A DNA stretch of 64,000 nucleotides from CBDCUW01 sp963734865 (GCA_963734865.1 CAVTIV010000022.1:62001-126000), one strand, 5' to 3'. Counted from the first letter of the stretch, positions 18,617-28,590 are shown. The notes: generated by a model not told the origin, from the sequence alone. A program made the numbers and translations.

Positions 18617-19711
18617 ATGATGACAGAGTTGCCTCGATTATCGATCCAACACTGCAGGGCACGGCAACAGCGGCTCTGTGAGGCGATGGCAACATTGAAG
18701 GCGGACCGAGCTATTCTGACCACAGCTGAAAATGTGCAATGGTTGACCGGTTTTCGCCCCCATCCTTTGATGCGGGCCGTCACCGTTTTGCAGTCAAGCG
18801 GCGACTGCACATTGATCGCGCCCAATACCCAGCCGCAACACCATGCGGCAGACGAGGTGCGAACCTACGAGGCGCAGTGGTTGAGCACGCTGCGTCAGGA
18901 GCAGCTCCGAGTCGCGATGACTCTGGTGCCAAAGTCGAGTCAGACGACCGCCATTGAGTTTTCCGCTTATGGCGCGGGTCTTGCCGATCCGTGCAGTGCA
19001 GCGCTGATCGATGTGGAGCCTACGATTTGGAATCTGCGGCGAAGAAAGGATCCCGATGAATTGGCAATGCTCGGTCACGCCATTTCGTGCACCGATGCGA
19101 TGTACCGAAAAGCAAGGGAAATCATTCGGCCTGGCATTTCGGAGTTGGAAGTTTTCAACCAGTTGCACGCTGCGGCCGTAGAGTCCGCTGGCGAGCCGCT
19201 CACGGCACTGGGCAACGATTATCAAAGCAACGCTCGCGGCGGCCCGCCACGGCGTCGCCTCGCTCAATCGGGTGAGTTGATGATCCTGGATTTGGGTCCC
19301 GCCTACCGCGGTTACCATGCGGACAATTGCCGCACTTTATCCGTTGATGGTCGGCCAACCGATGAGCAGCTCAGGGCGAGAGCGGTGATCATGACCATCT
19401 TTGATTTGGTAAAGTCATTGGTCCGGCCTGGCGAGTCGTGCCGAGAGTTGTTTGTGCGATCCAAGGAGCTGCTGGACGAATACGAACCCGATTCGTTTTC
19501 ACATCATCTTGGGCACGGCATCGGGTTGTTTCCACACGAAGCGCCGCACCTGAACCCCAACTGGGATGATCGGTTCGAAGAAGGTGATGTCTTTACTGTG
19601 GAGCCCGGGCTTTATAACGCATCACTCCGCGCTGGAATTCGGATTGAAGAGAATTACCTGGTGATTGCCGACGGCGTCCATCAGCTCACCACCACACCGA
19701 CCGAGTTGTAG
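18617..19711 (+). CDS. M24 family metallopeptidase (Xaa-Pro dipeptidase / creatinase / ectoine-hydrolase-like)
   Basis: About 364 codons from ATG 18617 or 18620 (TAAGGA just upstream). The N-terminal creatinase-type domain (ILTTAENVQWLTGF) is followed by the pita-bread fold. The metal-ligand pentad is complete: Asp in MILDLGPAYRGYHADNCRT (two Asp), His in HHLGHGIGLFPHEAPH, Glu in FTVEPGLY and Glu in IRIEENYLV. The enzyme would hydrolyse an amide bond with two divalent metals, in the cytoplasm (no signal peptide). Besides dipeptidases, the family includes creatinase and ectoine hydrolase (DoeA/EutD). The latter is worth considering because a DoeB/AstE-type deacylase and a PLP lyase lie in the same cluster. 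Three nt before the next gene. Confidence 0.88.
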   Translation: MMTELPRLSIQHCRARQQRLCEAMATLKADRAILTTAENVQWLTGFRPHPLMRAVTVLQSSGDCTLIAPNTQPQHHAADEVRTYEAQWLSTLRQEQLRVAMTLVPKSSQTTAIEFSAYGAGLADPCSAALIDVEPTIWNLRRRKDPDELAMLGHAISCTDAMYRKAREIIRPGISELEVFNQLHAAAVESAGEPLTALGNDYQSNARGGPPRRRLAQSGELMILDLGPAYRGYHADNCRTLSVDGRPTDEQLRARAVIMTIFDLVKSLVRPGESCRELFVRSKELLDEYEPDSFSHHLGHGIGLFPHEAPHLNPNWDDRFEEGDVFTVEPGLYNASLRAGIRIEENYLVIADGVHQLTTTPTEL

Positions 19712-19714
19712 CCA

Positions 19715-20851
19715 ATGACACGAACCAACCAACGCTCACAAACGTTAGCCTCGCTGTTTTTGATCGTGCCGTGGCTCATCGTGTTTCCGCCCGGCGCAAA
19801 TCGGTCTCGGGCCGACGACGGCGTCTTCCAGACAATCATCGCTGCAGCAACGGACGAGAGTCCCCGGAACTCCGAAGGAGACGTTGTCGTGTTGGGGGAC
19901 GGCTCTCTGTTGGCTGCCTGGACCGAGTTTTACGGAGGTGCCCGGGACGATTCGGCGGCGCGGATTTCTGCGAAGCGTTCGACGGACGGGGGCAGGACGT
20001 GGGGCCAGCCATTTACGCTTCGCAACAACACCGGAAAACAGAACGTGATGTCGGCAAGCTTTCTGCGACTTGCCAGTGGTGAATTGCTTCTTTTCTATCT
20101 GGAAAAACACTCCCGATCGGATCTCGATGGGATCGTCGTTCGCTCCGATGATGACGGAAAGACTTGGAGCGAGCCCATTCTGATCACGCCGGAGGATGGC
20201 TATTTCGTCATGAACAACGCTCGCGTGATTCAGCTGAGCAGCGGGCGAATCGTGGCTCCGTTTGCTTACAGTCCGGAAGTTTGGAAAGCGGGAAACGTCT
20301 TTAAAACTGTCTGCTATTTCTCCGATGACCACGGCAAGACATGGTCTCGCGGCAAAGGTGAATGCTCGGCCCCGAAACGTGGCGCCATGGAACCGGGCTT
20401 GATCGAAAAAGCAGACGGCACGGTGCTGCAGACGATTCGCACCCAAATGGGCACTCAATGGTTCGCAGAATCAAAGGATGGTTGCGACACATGGAGCGAG
20501 GCCAAGCCATGGACAGTCGTGTCGCCCGAAGCGCCGGCAACGCTGGCGAAACTCCCCGGTGATCGTGGCTGGCTGGTGATCCACAATCCGACCCTTGACG
20601 CCAAGGACAGCCACAACGGCGTCCGGACGCCGCTGGTAGCCGCAGTTTCCAAAGACGAGGGGCAGACCTGGTCCGAACCCAAGTCGATCGAATCGAGCCC
20701 GGCCGACACCTATTCCTATGTGAGCGTTGGTTTCCATGAGGGGCGTGCTCTGATCACTTACTATGTGCGGCACGGCAGCGCCGATTTGCAGAAAGCGGGA
20801 AAAATCTCATGGAAATTCACGAGCGTGCCGCTGAATTGGTTCGAGCCATGA
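19715..20851 (+). CDS. Exported sialidase-like (BNR/Asp-box) exo-glycosidase
   Basis: 378 codons. The N-terminus has a hydrophobic segment (ASLFLIVPWLIVFPPGA) acting as signal peptide. Four Asp-box motifs mark a six-bladed propeller: STDGGRTW, SDDDGKTW, SDDHGKTW and SKDEGQTW. Conserved family positions include RNSEGDVVVLGDGSLLAAWT near the start and GAMEPGLIEKADGTVLQTIR (acidic residue and Arg) in the middle; these resemble planctomycete sialidase-family proteins of which few are true neuraminidases. The last codons overlap the next gene (ATGA at 20848), implying translational coupling. Likely acts outside the cytoplasm on a glycan. Confidence 0.85.
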   Translation: MTRTNQRSQTLASLFLIVPWLIVFPPGANRSRADDGVFQTIIAAATDESPRNSEGDVVVLGDGSLLAAWTEFYGGARDDSAARISAKRSTDGGRTWGQPFTLRNNTGKQNVMSASFLRLASGELLLFYLEKHSRSDLDGIVVRSDDDGKTWSEPILITPEDGYFVMNNARVIQLSSGRIVAPFAYSPEVWKAGNVFKTVCYFSDDHGKTWSRGKGECSAPKRGAMEPGLIEKADGTVLQTIRTQMGTQWFAESKDGCDTWSEAKPWTVVSPEAPATLAKLPGDRGWLVIHNPTLDAKDSHNGVRTPLVAAVSKDEGQTWSEPKSIESSPADTYSYVSVGFHEGRALITYYVRHGSADLQKAGKISWKFTSVPLNWFEP

Positions 20852-22698
20852 TTGCCCATCGGAAGAACCGGCTGCGATCCGCTTGGGCGTGTACGCTGGT
20901 TGCGATCTGTATTGGTTCATCATCCTTCGCGGATCCTCCCAAGATGCTTTTCCAGGAGGGCACGATCAAGGATCCGGGAGCGGCCAGCGGCTCTCGAAGC
21001 GCTTTCGCCATCATGCGTCTGCCAGATGGAAGCTTTGCGTTCTACGATCGTTATGAACCCGAGAACGGGCCATTAACGCTGCCCGATGCCCAGCACCAGT
21101 TGCACGAATTGTTGCCTCACCTGCCGTCGCAGATTCTGCGAAGTAAAAGAATCATCACCAGCGGTGTGCTCAACAATACGCAAGTGATCCTGACGAGGGA
21201 CAACGAAGTCAAGAGTGTGACCGTCCGCAGTGAAAGTCTCGACAAACAGTCCGCGGCCCGAGTGGGGCTGCCTCGATATCTGAACGTTTGGATTCAACGA
21301 GCGAACTTGAAGGAAGTCTTTGATCCGCTCATGACTTGGCGCGGCTACAACGGCTCGCAGATGGAATACCAGCAGCTATCCTGCGGACGACTGCTCGTGC
21401 CTCATGGCAGCTTCAAGCCTCATGCGCGGGCCATTCCGCCCACGGGTCGGCATGAGACGGTCATTGAATACTCCGACGACGGTGGCACCACGTGGCAGTT
21501 AAGCAACTCACGACTGATCGCACCCTGTTATCCGGGGTTCAATGGCTCGAATGAGGGCGCGTGTGAGCCGGCTTTCGAGGAATTGGCAGGTGGCAAAATA
21601 TGGATGCTGATGCGAACCCAGGCAGGTTTTCTGTACGAATCTTACTCAGACGACCAAGGGAGGTCGTGGACACCGGCCCGCGCCAGTCGCTTCAATACTT
21701 CGACCGGACCTCCGAACATCATGCGTCATTCCAACGGCTGGCTCGTTCTCTGTTGGAACAATTGCGAAATGCCGCCAAGGGATGAGGGCGAAGGTGTCTA
21801 CGGCGGGCGAGATGCCCTGCACATCGCCGTGTCGGCTGACGATGGCAAGACCTGGCGAGGCTTTCGAGAAATCTATTTGGATCCTCGACGCAATGACAAT
21901 CCCGCGAAGTCGGGTGACCGGGGCACCGCGTACCCGCTGGGCGCTTCCACGAGTGACGGAAAGCTGGTTGTTCTTGCAGGACAGGGCGAGGGTGGCCGCA
22001 ATCCCATCCTGATCGATCCGGAATGGATTGTGGCGACCGAGGCGGAAACCGACTTTTCGGATGGTTTGCGGCAATGGTCCGTCTACAAACACTACGGTCC
22101 GGCGAAACGCTGGTGGCGAGCACGCGCGGAAGGTTGCGCATTGATCGCCAACCCGACCGCTGCAGATCATCAGTGCCTGAGTATTCGCAAACCGGATGAG
22201 CTTCCGGCCGACGGTGCCACCTGGAACTTCCCGAATGGCTGGAAGGGTTCGTTGGCCGCCAGGATCATGATCCGCGAAGGATTTCATGGCGGCGTCATCT
22301 GCCTGAACGATCGAATGTTCGATCCGACCAATGCTCTTGGTGAGGAGTTTGCGGTCTTTCGGGCAGAGATCGGAGCCGATGGATCGGTTGGCGATGCAAA
22401 GCTGATTGCGGAAAAGTGGGGCACCGTCAGGTTCGATTGGGATCTCAGCAGCGAGACTTGCCGTTTGTCGGTGGATGGCCAAGATGCGGGCGAACTGGTT
22501 CTTCAGCATCCGACGCTCAACGGGCTGTCCTACCTGCGTCTGCGTTCAGCGGCCAGTGAGCGTGACACAGCCGGTTATTTGGTCCAGCGCGTGCATGTCT
22601 CGATCAGCGACCCGTACGCAGTTGCCTGCAGCCCCGATGACCAATTTGCCCACGAGCAACGTTACATCCAAAGAATGGTTCCGCTCTGGAGTCAGTAG
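20848..22698 (+). CDS. Exported sialidase-like protein with a C-terminal beta-sandwich-like domain
   Basis: About 616 codons. ATG 20848 overlaps the previous stop as ATGA and gives a good signal peptide (SAWACTLVAICIGSSSFA). Asp boxes: YSDDGGTTW, YSDDQGRSW and SADDGKTW; the core also has NEGACEPAFEELAGGKIWML and MRTQAGFLYESYSDD, an Arg/Glu arrangement like that of the upstream sialidase. The last about 200 residues (from ETDFSDGLRQWSVYKHYGP) form a separate beta-rich region resembling a laminin-G/concanavalin-like module. Paralogous in fold to the upstream protein but with a different architecture; the pair may attack the same glycan. Substrate unknown. Confidence 0.82.
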   Translation: MIAHRKNRLRSAWACTLVAICIGSSSFADPPKMLFQEGTIKDPGAASGSRSAFAIMRLPDGSFAFYDRYEPENGPLTLPDAQHQLHELLPHLPSQILRSKRIITSGVLNNTQVILTRDNEVKSVTVRSESLDKQSAARVGLPRYLNVWIQRANLKEVFDPLMTWRGYNGSQMEYQQLSCGRLLVPHGSFKPHARAIPPTGRHETVIEYSDDGGTTWQLSNSRLIAPCYPGFNGSNEGACEPAFEELAGGKIWMLMRTQAGFLYESYSDDQGRSWTPARASRFNTSTGPPNIMRHSNGWLVLCWNNCEMPPRDEGEGVYGGRDALHIAVSADDGKTWRGFREIYLDPRRNDNPAKSGDRGTAYPLGASTSDGKLVVLAGQGEGGRNPILIDPEWIVATEAETDFSDGLRQWSVYKHYGPAKRWWRARAEGCALIANPTAADHQCLSIRKPDELPADGATWNFPNGWKGSLAARIMIREGFHGGVICLNDRMFDPTNALGEEFAVFRAEIGADGSVGDAKLIAEKWGTVRFDWDLSSETCRLSVDGQDAGELVLQHPTLNGLSYLRLRSAASERDTAGYLVQRVHVSISDPYAVACSPDDQFAHEQRYIQRMVPLWSQ

Positions 22699-22789
22699 CT
22701 TCGGCAGTCGATCGCGGCGCCTGCTATGCTCTTGGATGCCCGATAAACGCTCGAATAGAACCGTGTGTCGCAGGCATTTGGAGAAATCG

Positions 22790-25160
22790 ATGATGAAACA
22801 CAGTCGCGCGCACCTGGTGACGCTGCTATTCCTGGTTACCGCTCACGCGTTCGCAGCCGATCCCGACGCGGCGATCGAAATCGGTGCGCGACGCGAACTG
22901 TTTGTGGATCGGTATTTGATTCAAAGTCTCGATGGCGCGGAGTTGCAGTTGCATCATCCACAACCACGCGAGATCGCGCTCGTCCATGATTCGCCCTGGG
23001 AAGGAACCGGATCCGGTTATCACAGCATCTTTCGGGACGGCGACTTGTACCGAATGTATTACAAGGCATGGAATCTCGAGGTAACGCCCGACAAATTGAG
23101 CACTCGCTCGCCCTTGTACTGTTGTTATGCGGAGAGTGATGATGGCATCCACTGGCGCAAGCCAGATTTGGGGCTGCACGAATTCGATGGCTCGACGAAG
23201 AATAACATCGTGTTGGTGCCGGAAACCTACGGTCAGGCTGTCTCCGATCCCGGGCATTGCGCCGTGTTCAAGGACGACAACCCTGACGCAGGCGCGGACG
23301 CTCGGTACAAGGCAATCATCCGCGCCAAGACGCCACATGGACTGTTGGCGTTGAAATCGCCCGACGGTTTCCATTGGACGTCAATCAGCGACCGCCCGGT
23401 GATTACCGACGGCGCATTCGATTCGCAGAATCTTGCCTTCTGGGATTCAGGGAGTGGCCAATACCGAGCTTACTGGCGGTATTTCACCGCAGGCGTGACC
23501 AATGGTGACGAGTGGAAGCCCGGCGGCGTGCGGGCGATTCGAACGGCCACGTCAAAGGACTTCGTGAGTTGGAGCGATGGCAGTGATTTGGTCTACGTCG
23601 ATTCACCAACAGAACAGCTCTACACGAACCAGATCAAGCCTTACCATCGAGCTCCGCATCTCTTGATCGGTTTTCCGACGCGCTACATCGATCGCGGCTG
23701 GTCGGATTCGATGCGAGCGTTGCCTGATCCGGAGCGCCGCCAATGGCGTGCGCGGGCGGAGCAGCGATATGGCACGGCGCTGACCGAGGCGTTGCTGATG
23801 AGCAGCCGTGATGGAGTGACATTCCATCGTTGGAATGAGGCATTCTTGCGTCCAGGCATCGAGCGACCGGGCACATGGCATTACGGCCAACAGTACGTTG
23901 CCTGGCACGCCGTCGAAACGGCATCGTCGTTCGAGGGGGCTCCCAATGAACTTTCGCTCTATGCCTCGGAAGGTTACTGGCATGGAAAAGGGAGCCAATT
24001 GCGACGATACACGCTGCGGCTGGATGGCTTCGCTGTCTGCCTCGGCAGGTTGGAACGGCGGCCGGCTATTGACTCGGCCTGTGATCTTTGACGGCGAACG
24101 ATTGGAAATCAATTTTTCCACATCTGCGGCCGGTTCGCTGCGAGTGGAACTTCAAGATGTTGCCGGAAAACCAATCAGCGGATTCTCGCTTGCCGATTGC
24201 CCGGAACACTTCGGTGACTCGGTAGCACGACCGGTCCGCTGGAGCGGTGATGGCGATCTTGCCCTGCTGGCTGGGTCGCCGGTACGGTTGCTTTTTGAGT
24301 TGAAGGATGCCGACTTGTATTCGTTTCAGTTTGTTTCAAAACCAAATCCATCCGTCGAAGCTTTCCAGCTCGATGCAGAAATGCGCCGCCGCTGCCTGGG
24401 CGTGCTTCGGGAAGCGATGCGTGCGGATGATTTTTGGCCGGCGATTCATGCTGCCGAAGCATTGACATTGGCTGGCCAAGGCGAAGAGGTACGCGAGTTT
24501 TTGACGCCGAAGTTGAAAGCCGAGACCGACGACCAAAAACGCTGTGGTCTGGCACGAGAACTCGTTCGCGCGGGGGACCGCGATCAGAGCGGTGTGATGA
24601 TGGACATTCTTCGCAGTGCGGATCCTCATGGCCACGTGCACGCCGCCGAAAGCCTGTACAAAGTTGGCTGGGTCGGAGACGGCAAGCCGCTGGAATCAGC
24701 ATTTGCCCAAAGCGACAACGTCCGACTGAGAATCATGGCGGCTGCGGCGCTGGCAAAATATGGACAGGGCACGACGCGGACCGACGCCTTCGCTTTGCTT
24801 CGCTCGATTCTTCGCCACGAAGCTGACCCGGAGGTCTTTCGCCTTGCCGCATGGGTACTGGCCAGAATTGGCACGAGCGATGACGTCGCACTGATCAGGG
24901 ATCGGCGCGATGACACGGACGACCAGCTCGTGTTGGCTTTTCTCGAGCACGCACTTGCGGCGCTGGGTGATGCGGCAGGACGAAAGGCCCTGATCGGCAA
25001 TCTTGAATCGTCAGATCCCGCCATCCGTACTTATGCGGCCGTGTTTGCGGGGGAGTCGACCATCGTGGATGCGGCGCCGCTGCTGATTCGACAGCTGGAA
25101 GACGAAAACCGTGATGCACGCATTCGCGCGGCACAAGCCCTGCTCGTGCTGGCACAATGA
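22790..25160 (+). CDS. Exported five-bladed beta-propeller (GH32/43/68-like) protein with C-terminal HEAT repeats, one frameshift
   Basis: About 790 codons. ATG 22790 is preceded by GGAG at a 6-nt spacing. Signal peptide: HLVTLLFLVTAHAFAAD. The propeller half has RRELFVDRYLIQSL, YHSIFRDGDLYRMYYKAW, YAESDDGIHWRKPDLGL and SSRDGVTFHRWNEAFLRPG, the pattern of planctomycete GH43/GH32-like proteins. A C-terminal strand domain follows (RPVIFDGERLEINFSTSAAG), then alpha-helical HEAT-like repeats (HAAEALTLAGQGEEVREFL; RIMAAAALAKYG; RLAAWVLARIGTSDD; RIRAAQALLVLAQ). The frame shifts by +1 at about 24030-24055, between the propeller and the strand domain; the fusion is inferred across it. Catalytic acids not assigned. 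Confidence 0.75.
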
Positions 25161-25248
25161 ACTTGGAACGGTGAAACCCCTAGGCTGCAAATGGACTACC
25201 GCAACGTCGCCATGCTCCGCCCGACCCTGCTGACCGAAACGAGCACCC

Positions 25249-26211
25249 TTGAATAGCATTCGTGACGCCCAGTTACAAGTTCGCAAATTTGGCGGACACG
25301 GCACAGCTCCCCGTCTTTTGATTACGGCGGGTGTGCACGGGGACGAATACCTGCCGATGTTGGCGGTCAAGGATCTTATCGGACGGTTCGAAACGAATGG
25401 ACCACTGCGGAGTCAACTCCGTGGCACTTTGGTGTTGATCCCCGTCGTCAATCGACCTGCCTATCTGCTAGGTCGCCGCTGCGGAGACGATCAATTGGAT
25501 CTGGCCCGCTGCTGTCCGGGGCAGGAACATGGAAGCCCGACCGAACAAATTGCCTTCGCATTGAGCCGGCAGATTCAAGACGCAGATTTCTACATTGACT
25601 TGCATACCGGAGGGACCGAGTTGTGCGTGCTTCCGCTCGCCGGATATGTACTCCACCCTGACGCGACTGTTCTCGAGCAACAGCGCAGACTCTCTGCCGC
25701 TTTTCAGCTTCCGTTGCTTTGGGGAACCTCTGCCCAGTTGCAGGGACGCTCCCTTTCGGTCGCTCGCGATGCCGGAATTCCTGCGATCTATGTAGAGTAC
25801 CTGGGCGGCCATCGCGAATTGAGCGAAGTCGCGTCGGGGGTGATGCACTCAGGCCAATCCGATCATCCTCTGGTTGCGGGATGCCTGAACGTGATGCGAC
25901 ATCTCGAAATGATTGACGAATCAGAACGGTTGGTGGTGGAGCAAGAAGTGATCGAAGATTGGCGACCGGGTTCAGGACACCTGCAGATTTGTAATCCCGC
26001 TCCGGCGACCGGATTCATGAGATCCAACGTGCGACTTGGCCAACAAGTTTCTCGTGGTGAGCTGCTCGCGAACATACTCTCCGAGAGCAAAGATAGAATC
26101 GATGCTGTCGAATCTCGGCAGGAGGGAAAGGTGGTGGTGGTGCGAGACTATCCCAGGATCAAGCAGGGTGACTGCGTTGCGGTCATCGCAGAACGATTTG
26201 AGGCGAGATGA
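25249..26211 (+). CDS. AstE/AspA-family zinc deacylase (DoeB/EutE-like N-acyl amino acid deacetylase)
   Basis: 320 codons from TTG 25249; no strong ribosome-binding site is visible, so the start is uncertain. Zinc ligands of the M14-related AstE/aspartoacylase family are seen: GVHGDEY (HxxE) and FYIDLHTGG (His). The C-terminal about 90 residues (GHLQICNPAPATGFMRSNVR, LGQQVSRGELLANIL, GDCVAVIAE) form the lipoyl-like barrel found in N-acetyl-diaminobutyrate deacetylase (DoeB/EutE) and related proteins. Cytoplasmic. It probably removes an acyl group from an amino compound. The stop overlaps the next start (ATGA at 26208), tying it to the PLP enzyme. Confidence 0.82.
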   Translation: MNSIRDAQLQVRKFGGHGTAPRLLITAGVHGDEYLPMLAVKDLIGRFETNGPLRSQLRGTLVLIPVVNRPAYLLGRRCGDDQLDLARCCPGQEHGSPTEQIAFALSRQIQDADFYIDLHTGGTELCVLPLAGYVLHPDATVLEQQRRLSAAFQLPLLWGTSAQLQGRSLSVARDAGIPAIYVEYLGGHRELSEVASGVMHSGQSDHPLVAGCLNVMRHLEMIDESERLVVEQEVIEDWRPGSGHLQICNPAPATGFMRSNVRLGQQVSRGELLANILSESKDRIDAVESRQEGKVVVVRDYPRIKQGDCVAVIAERFEAR

Positions 26212-27272
26212 GCGTTTGGAGTTGGGCGAATCGATTCTCTCCGGCAATACCGGCGGAACTGCAGACTTCGCTGGGCGAGGGAGGTACGCCGTGCATTGCG
26301 TCCCGTTCGATCGGTCTCTCTCTCGGCATCCGGCAACTTTATTTCAAACTTGAAATGACCAATCCGAGCGGCTCGTACAAAGATCGGTTTGCAGCCCTCG
26401 CCATCAGCTACATGCGTGCCAATGGACAACACACTTGCCTGGCGACATCGAGCGGCAATACGGGGGCGGCTTTGGCAGCGTATTGCGCCGCTGCACGCAT
26501 CCGATGTCTCATTGCGGTCGTCGAAACAGCGCCGCTGGCCAAGCTGCAACAGATGATGGCATACGGTGCAGAGATCCAGCGTGTTCGCAGCTTCGGTGTC
26601 GACGCAGCGACCACGCGGCAGGTCTTTGAAAGATTGCAGCAGCAGGCGCGATCCCCCGGGATTGCGATGCAGGTTAGCGCCTATCGATGGAGTCCGTTGG
26701 GGATGCAGGGAGTCGAAAGTATCGGCTGCGAACTGGTCGACCAATTTTCCAGAGAAGTGGGTCACGTGTTTTGTCCAGCGGGAGGCGGTGGATTGACCTT
26801 GGCGCTAGCCCGCGGACTTCGCGGTTCCGGAGGCAGCGGCGCCGTGCACTGTGTCCAGCCCGAGGGGAACGACACGATGGCGGGGCCACTGCGCGAGGGA
26901 CTCGACCTTGCCCGCGATGTGCAGTGCAAGACGAAGATCAGCGGCCTGCAGGTTGCCAATGTGATCGACGGCGATGAAGTGATCGCCGCCTGCCGGCTGT
27001 CGGGCGGAACAGGATACACAGTGTCCGACCAAGCGGTTTTCGCTGCGCAGAAACGGCTCGCTCGCGACGAAGGGATTTTTTGCGAGCCCGCCGGCGCAGT
27101 CGCCTTGGCTGGAGTCATCCGGGCGGTCGAGCGTGGAGAGGTCGATCCCGAGGCTCGTGTGATCTGTTTGGTTAGCGGGTCTGGCTTTAAAGATGCGGAC
27201 TCAATTGAAAGGATGAATGCGGACTGCGAATGCCCGCTGGTCAACGTCGATGTGATGGGGTTAAAGACCTGA
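26208..27272 (+). CDS. Threonine-synthase-like fold-type II PLP enzyme
   Basis: 354 codons, ATG 26208 in an ATGA overlap with the deacylase gene. Family motifs: SLGEGGTPCI near the N-terminus, NPSGSYKDRF with the PLP-binding Lys, ATSSGNTGAALAAY for substrate/phosphate contacts, and PAGGGGLTLALARG, the glycine-rich PLP-phosphate loop. This pattern is threonine-synthase-like (NPxGSxKDR), but the protein is shorter than ThrC of Escherichia coli and could be a dehydratase or ammonia-lyase. Coupling to a deacylase suggests catabolism of the freed amino acid instead of threonine biosynthesis. Last gene of the cluster. Confidence 0.85.
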   Translation: MSVWSWANRFSPAIPAELQTSLGEGGTPCIASRSIGLSLGIRQLYFKLEMTNPSGSYKDRFAALAISYMRANGQHTCLATSSGNTGAALAAYCAAARIRCLIAVVETAPLAKLQQMMAYGAEIQRVRSFGVDAATTRQVFERLQQQARSPGIAMQVSAYRWSPLGMQGVESIGCELVDQFSREVGHVFCPAGGGGLTLALARGLRGSGGSGAVHCVQPEGNDTMAGPLREGLDLARDVQCKTKISGLQVANVIDGDEVIAACRLSGGTGYTVSDQAVFAAQKRLARDEGIFCEPAGAVALAGVIRAVERGEVDPEARVICLVSGSGFKDADSIERMNADCECPLVNVDVMGLKT

Positions 27273-27282
27273 GAAACCTGCA

Positions 27283-27790
27283 GTGTTGTTTGGGCAGTAC
27301 CACCGCCCGATGATCGATTGTGGAATGTTCACAAGCGAGAACTCGCCGAATGTCGTCAACGATGACGAAGGCGAGGTTGACAATTCGGCTTGTCCCGAGA
27401 TCAAAGTCAATATCTCCATGTCTTTGACCGTGCCAAAGGATGCACCCAAAGCAGTGCCCGCTCTGATGAGCTTTGGATGCACGCCGTTTGAGCCCTCGCC
27501 GTTCTACTTTGGAGGACGAGGTGGCCGCGGCCGCCCTCGCCCCGCCTCACGCGACGACAAGCTGATTGCGGCTGAGTGGGGTTGTGCTAATTTGAATCCG
27601 ACGACGGTTCAAGACGGTGCGGTCGACTTCCAAGACAATCGCCTTGGAGGAAACGCCAACGCGGATACAACGCCGATCGGCGCAGGCTTAACTCGCGGTA
27701 TCATCCGCTTGGCGAACCTTGGCCAGCCGCGCAGGCCGGATGATTGGGGTGCACTGCGTGCGTGGGGCTGGAGTGCGATCGGTGACAACG
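27283..27790 (+). pseudogene. Internal fragment of an alpha/beta-hydrolase (acetylxylan/glucuronoyl-esterase-like) gene
   Basis: Recognisable pieces: KVNISMSLTVPKDAPKAVPA, DDKLIAAEWGCANLNPTTVQ, GAGLTRGIIRLANLGQPRRP and DDWGALRAWGWSAIGD. These match the middle of planctomycete esterase-like hydrolases, where GRALDYLETD and then the nucleophile GxSxxGK follow. Here the similarity ends right after WGWSAIGD, and neither the signal peptide nor the catalytic Ser/His region is present. It ends against the 3' end of the convergent methyltransferase gene. A remnant, not functional. Confidence 0.65.
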
Positions 27791-27792
27791 AT

Positions 27793-28590
27793 TTAGCGTT
27801 CGAGCGGCGGGCTGACGTACTTTCGATTTTCGTTGGCAACCGTTTGTGATAGATACACCAACATTCCCAAATTGGCTCGCTGCACAACCGCGCGGATCAA
27901 ATAGAAGTTTTTCGAGAGCATCCGGTCGATCTCACGTCGATCGGCTTCGCAGTGATACTCGACATAGATCGCGTCGATTCGATCGAGCCAGTCACCAAGA
28001 TCGCTCAAGATCGGTACTTCGCAACCTTCGGTGTCGAGTTTCAGAATCGAAATCCGCGGGACAGAGAGCGACTGCAATTCCACTGACGCGCGTCGCAGCG
28101 TGATCGTTTCGGTTCGCTCGCTCGTTTCGGCGTGTGCGACGACCGAGCTCTGTGCGGCGTGGTGCCGTCCAACGTACAGTTCAGCTTGGCAGTCTCGGTC
28201 AAACATCCCGATCTGCTTCGTTTCGATGTTCTCGATTTCCGCAGTGTTCTCGCGGAGAAACTCGAATACGCTTGGGGATGGTTCATACGAGACGATCCGC
28301 GCGCTGGGATAGTGATGATGAAACCAGATCGCGGCCGCACCCACATTCCCGCCGGCATCAATGATCGTCTCGGCCTGGAAGTCCGGTGGCAAACAGATCG
28401 GATACTCGCGGCCTTGAAACACGCTGGCCAGCACCTGCTTCATCGCTGGTGAAAACGGATACTTCACGGTGTACCAGCGATCGTCGAGTTGAACTTGCAG
28501 CGTCTTGGTGGGCCACATCGCGGAATCTTTGGCATGAATATCAATGGTATCGTTGGTGAGGATCTTACTCTCACGGCTTACGGCGTTCAT
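27793..28590 (-). CDS. FkbM-family SAM-dependent methyltransferase
   Basis: About 265 codons from ATG 28590; a TTG at 28605 and an ATG at 28518 are alternatives. SAM-binding motif I is IIDAGGNVGAAAIWFHHHYP; motif II is RIVSYEPSPSVFEFLRENTA, with the acidic ribose-binding residue. The C-terminal FkbM signature RISILKLDTEGCEVPILSDL is followed by DAIYVEYHCEADRREI. It would O-methylate a small molecule or a sugar of a surface polysaccharide. It is transcribed away from the giant surface-protein gene and shares the 437-bp region between them. The frame is intact. Confidence 0.88.
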   Translation of the reverse strand: MNAVSRESKILTNDTIDIHAKDSAMWPTKTLQVQLDDRWYTVKYPFSPAMKQVLASVFQGREYPICLPPDFQAETIIDAGGNVGAAAIWFHHHYPSARIVSYEPSPSVFEFLRENTAEIENIETKQIGMFDRDCQAELYVGRHHAAQSSVVAHAETSERTETITLRRASVELQSLSVPRISILKLDTEGCEVPILSDLGDWLDRIDAIYVEYHCEADRREIDRMLSKNFYLIRAVVQRANLGMLVYLSQTVANENRKYVSPPLER

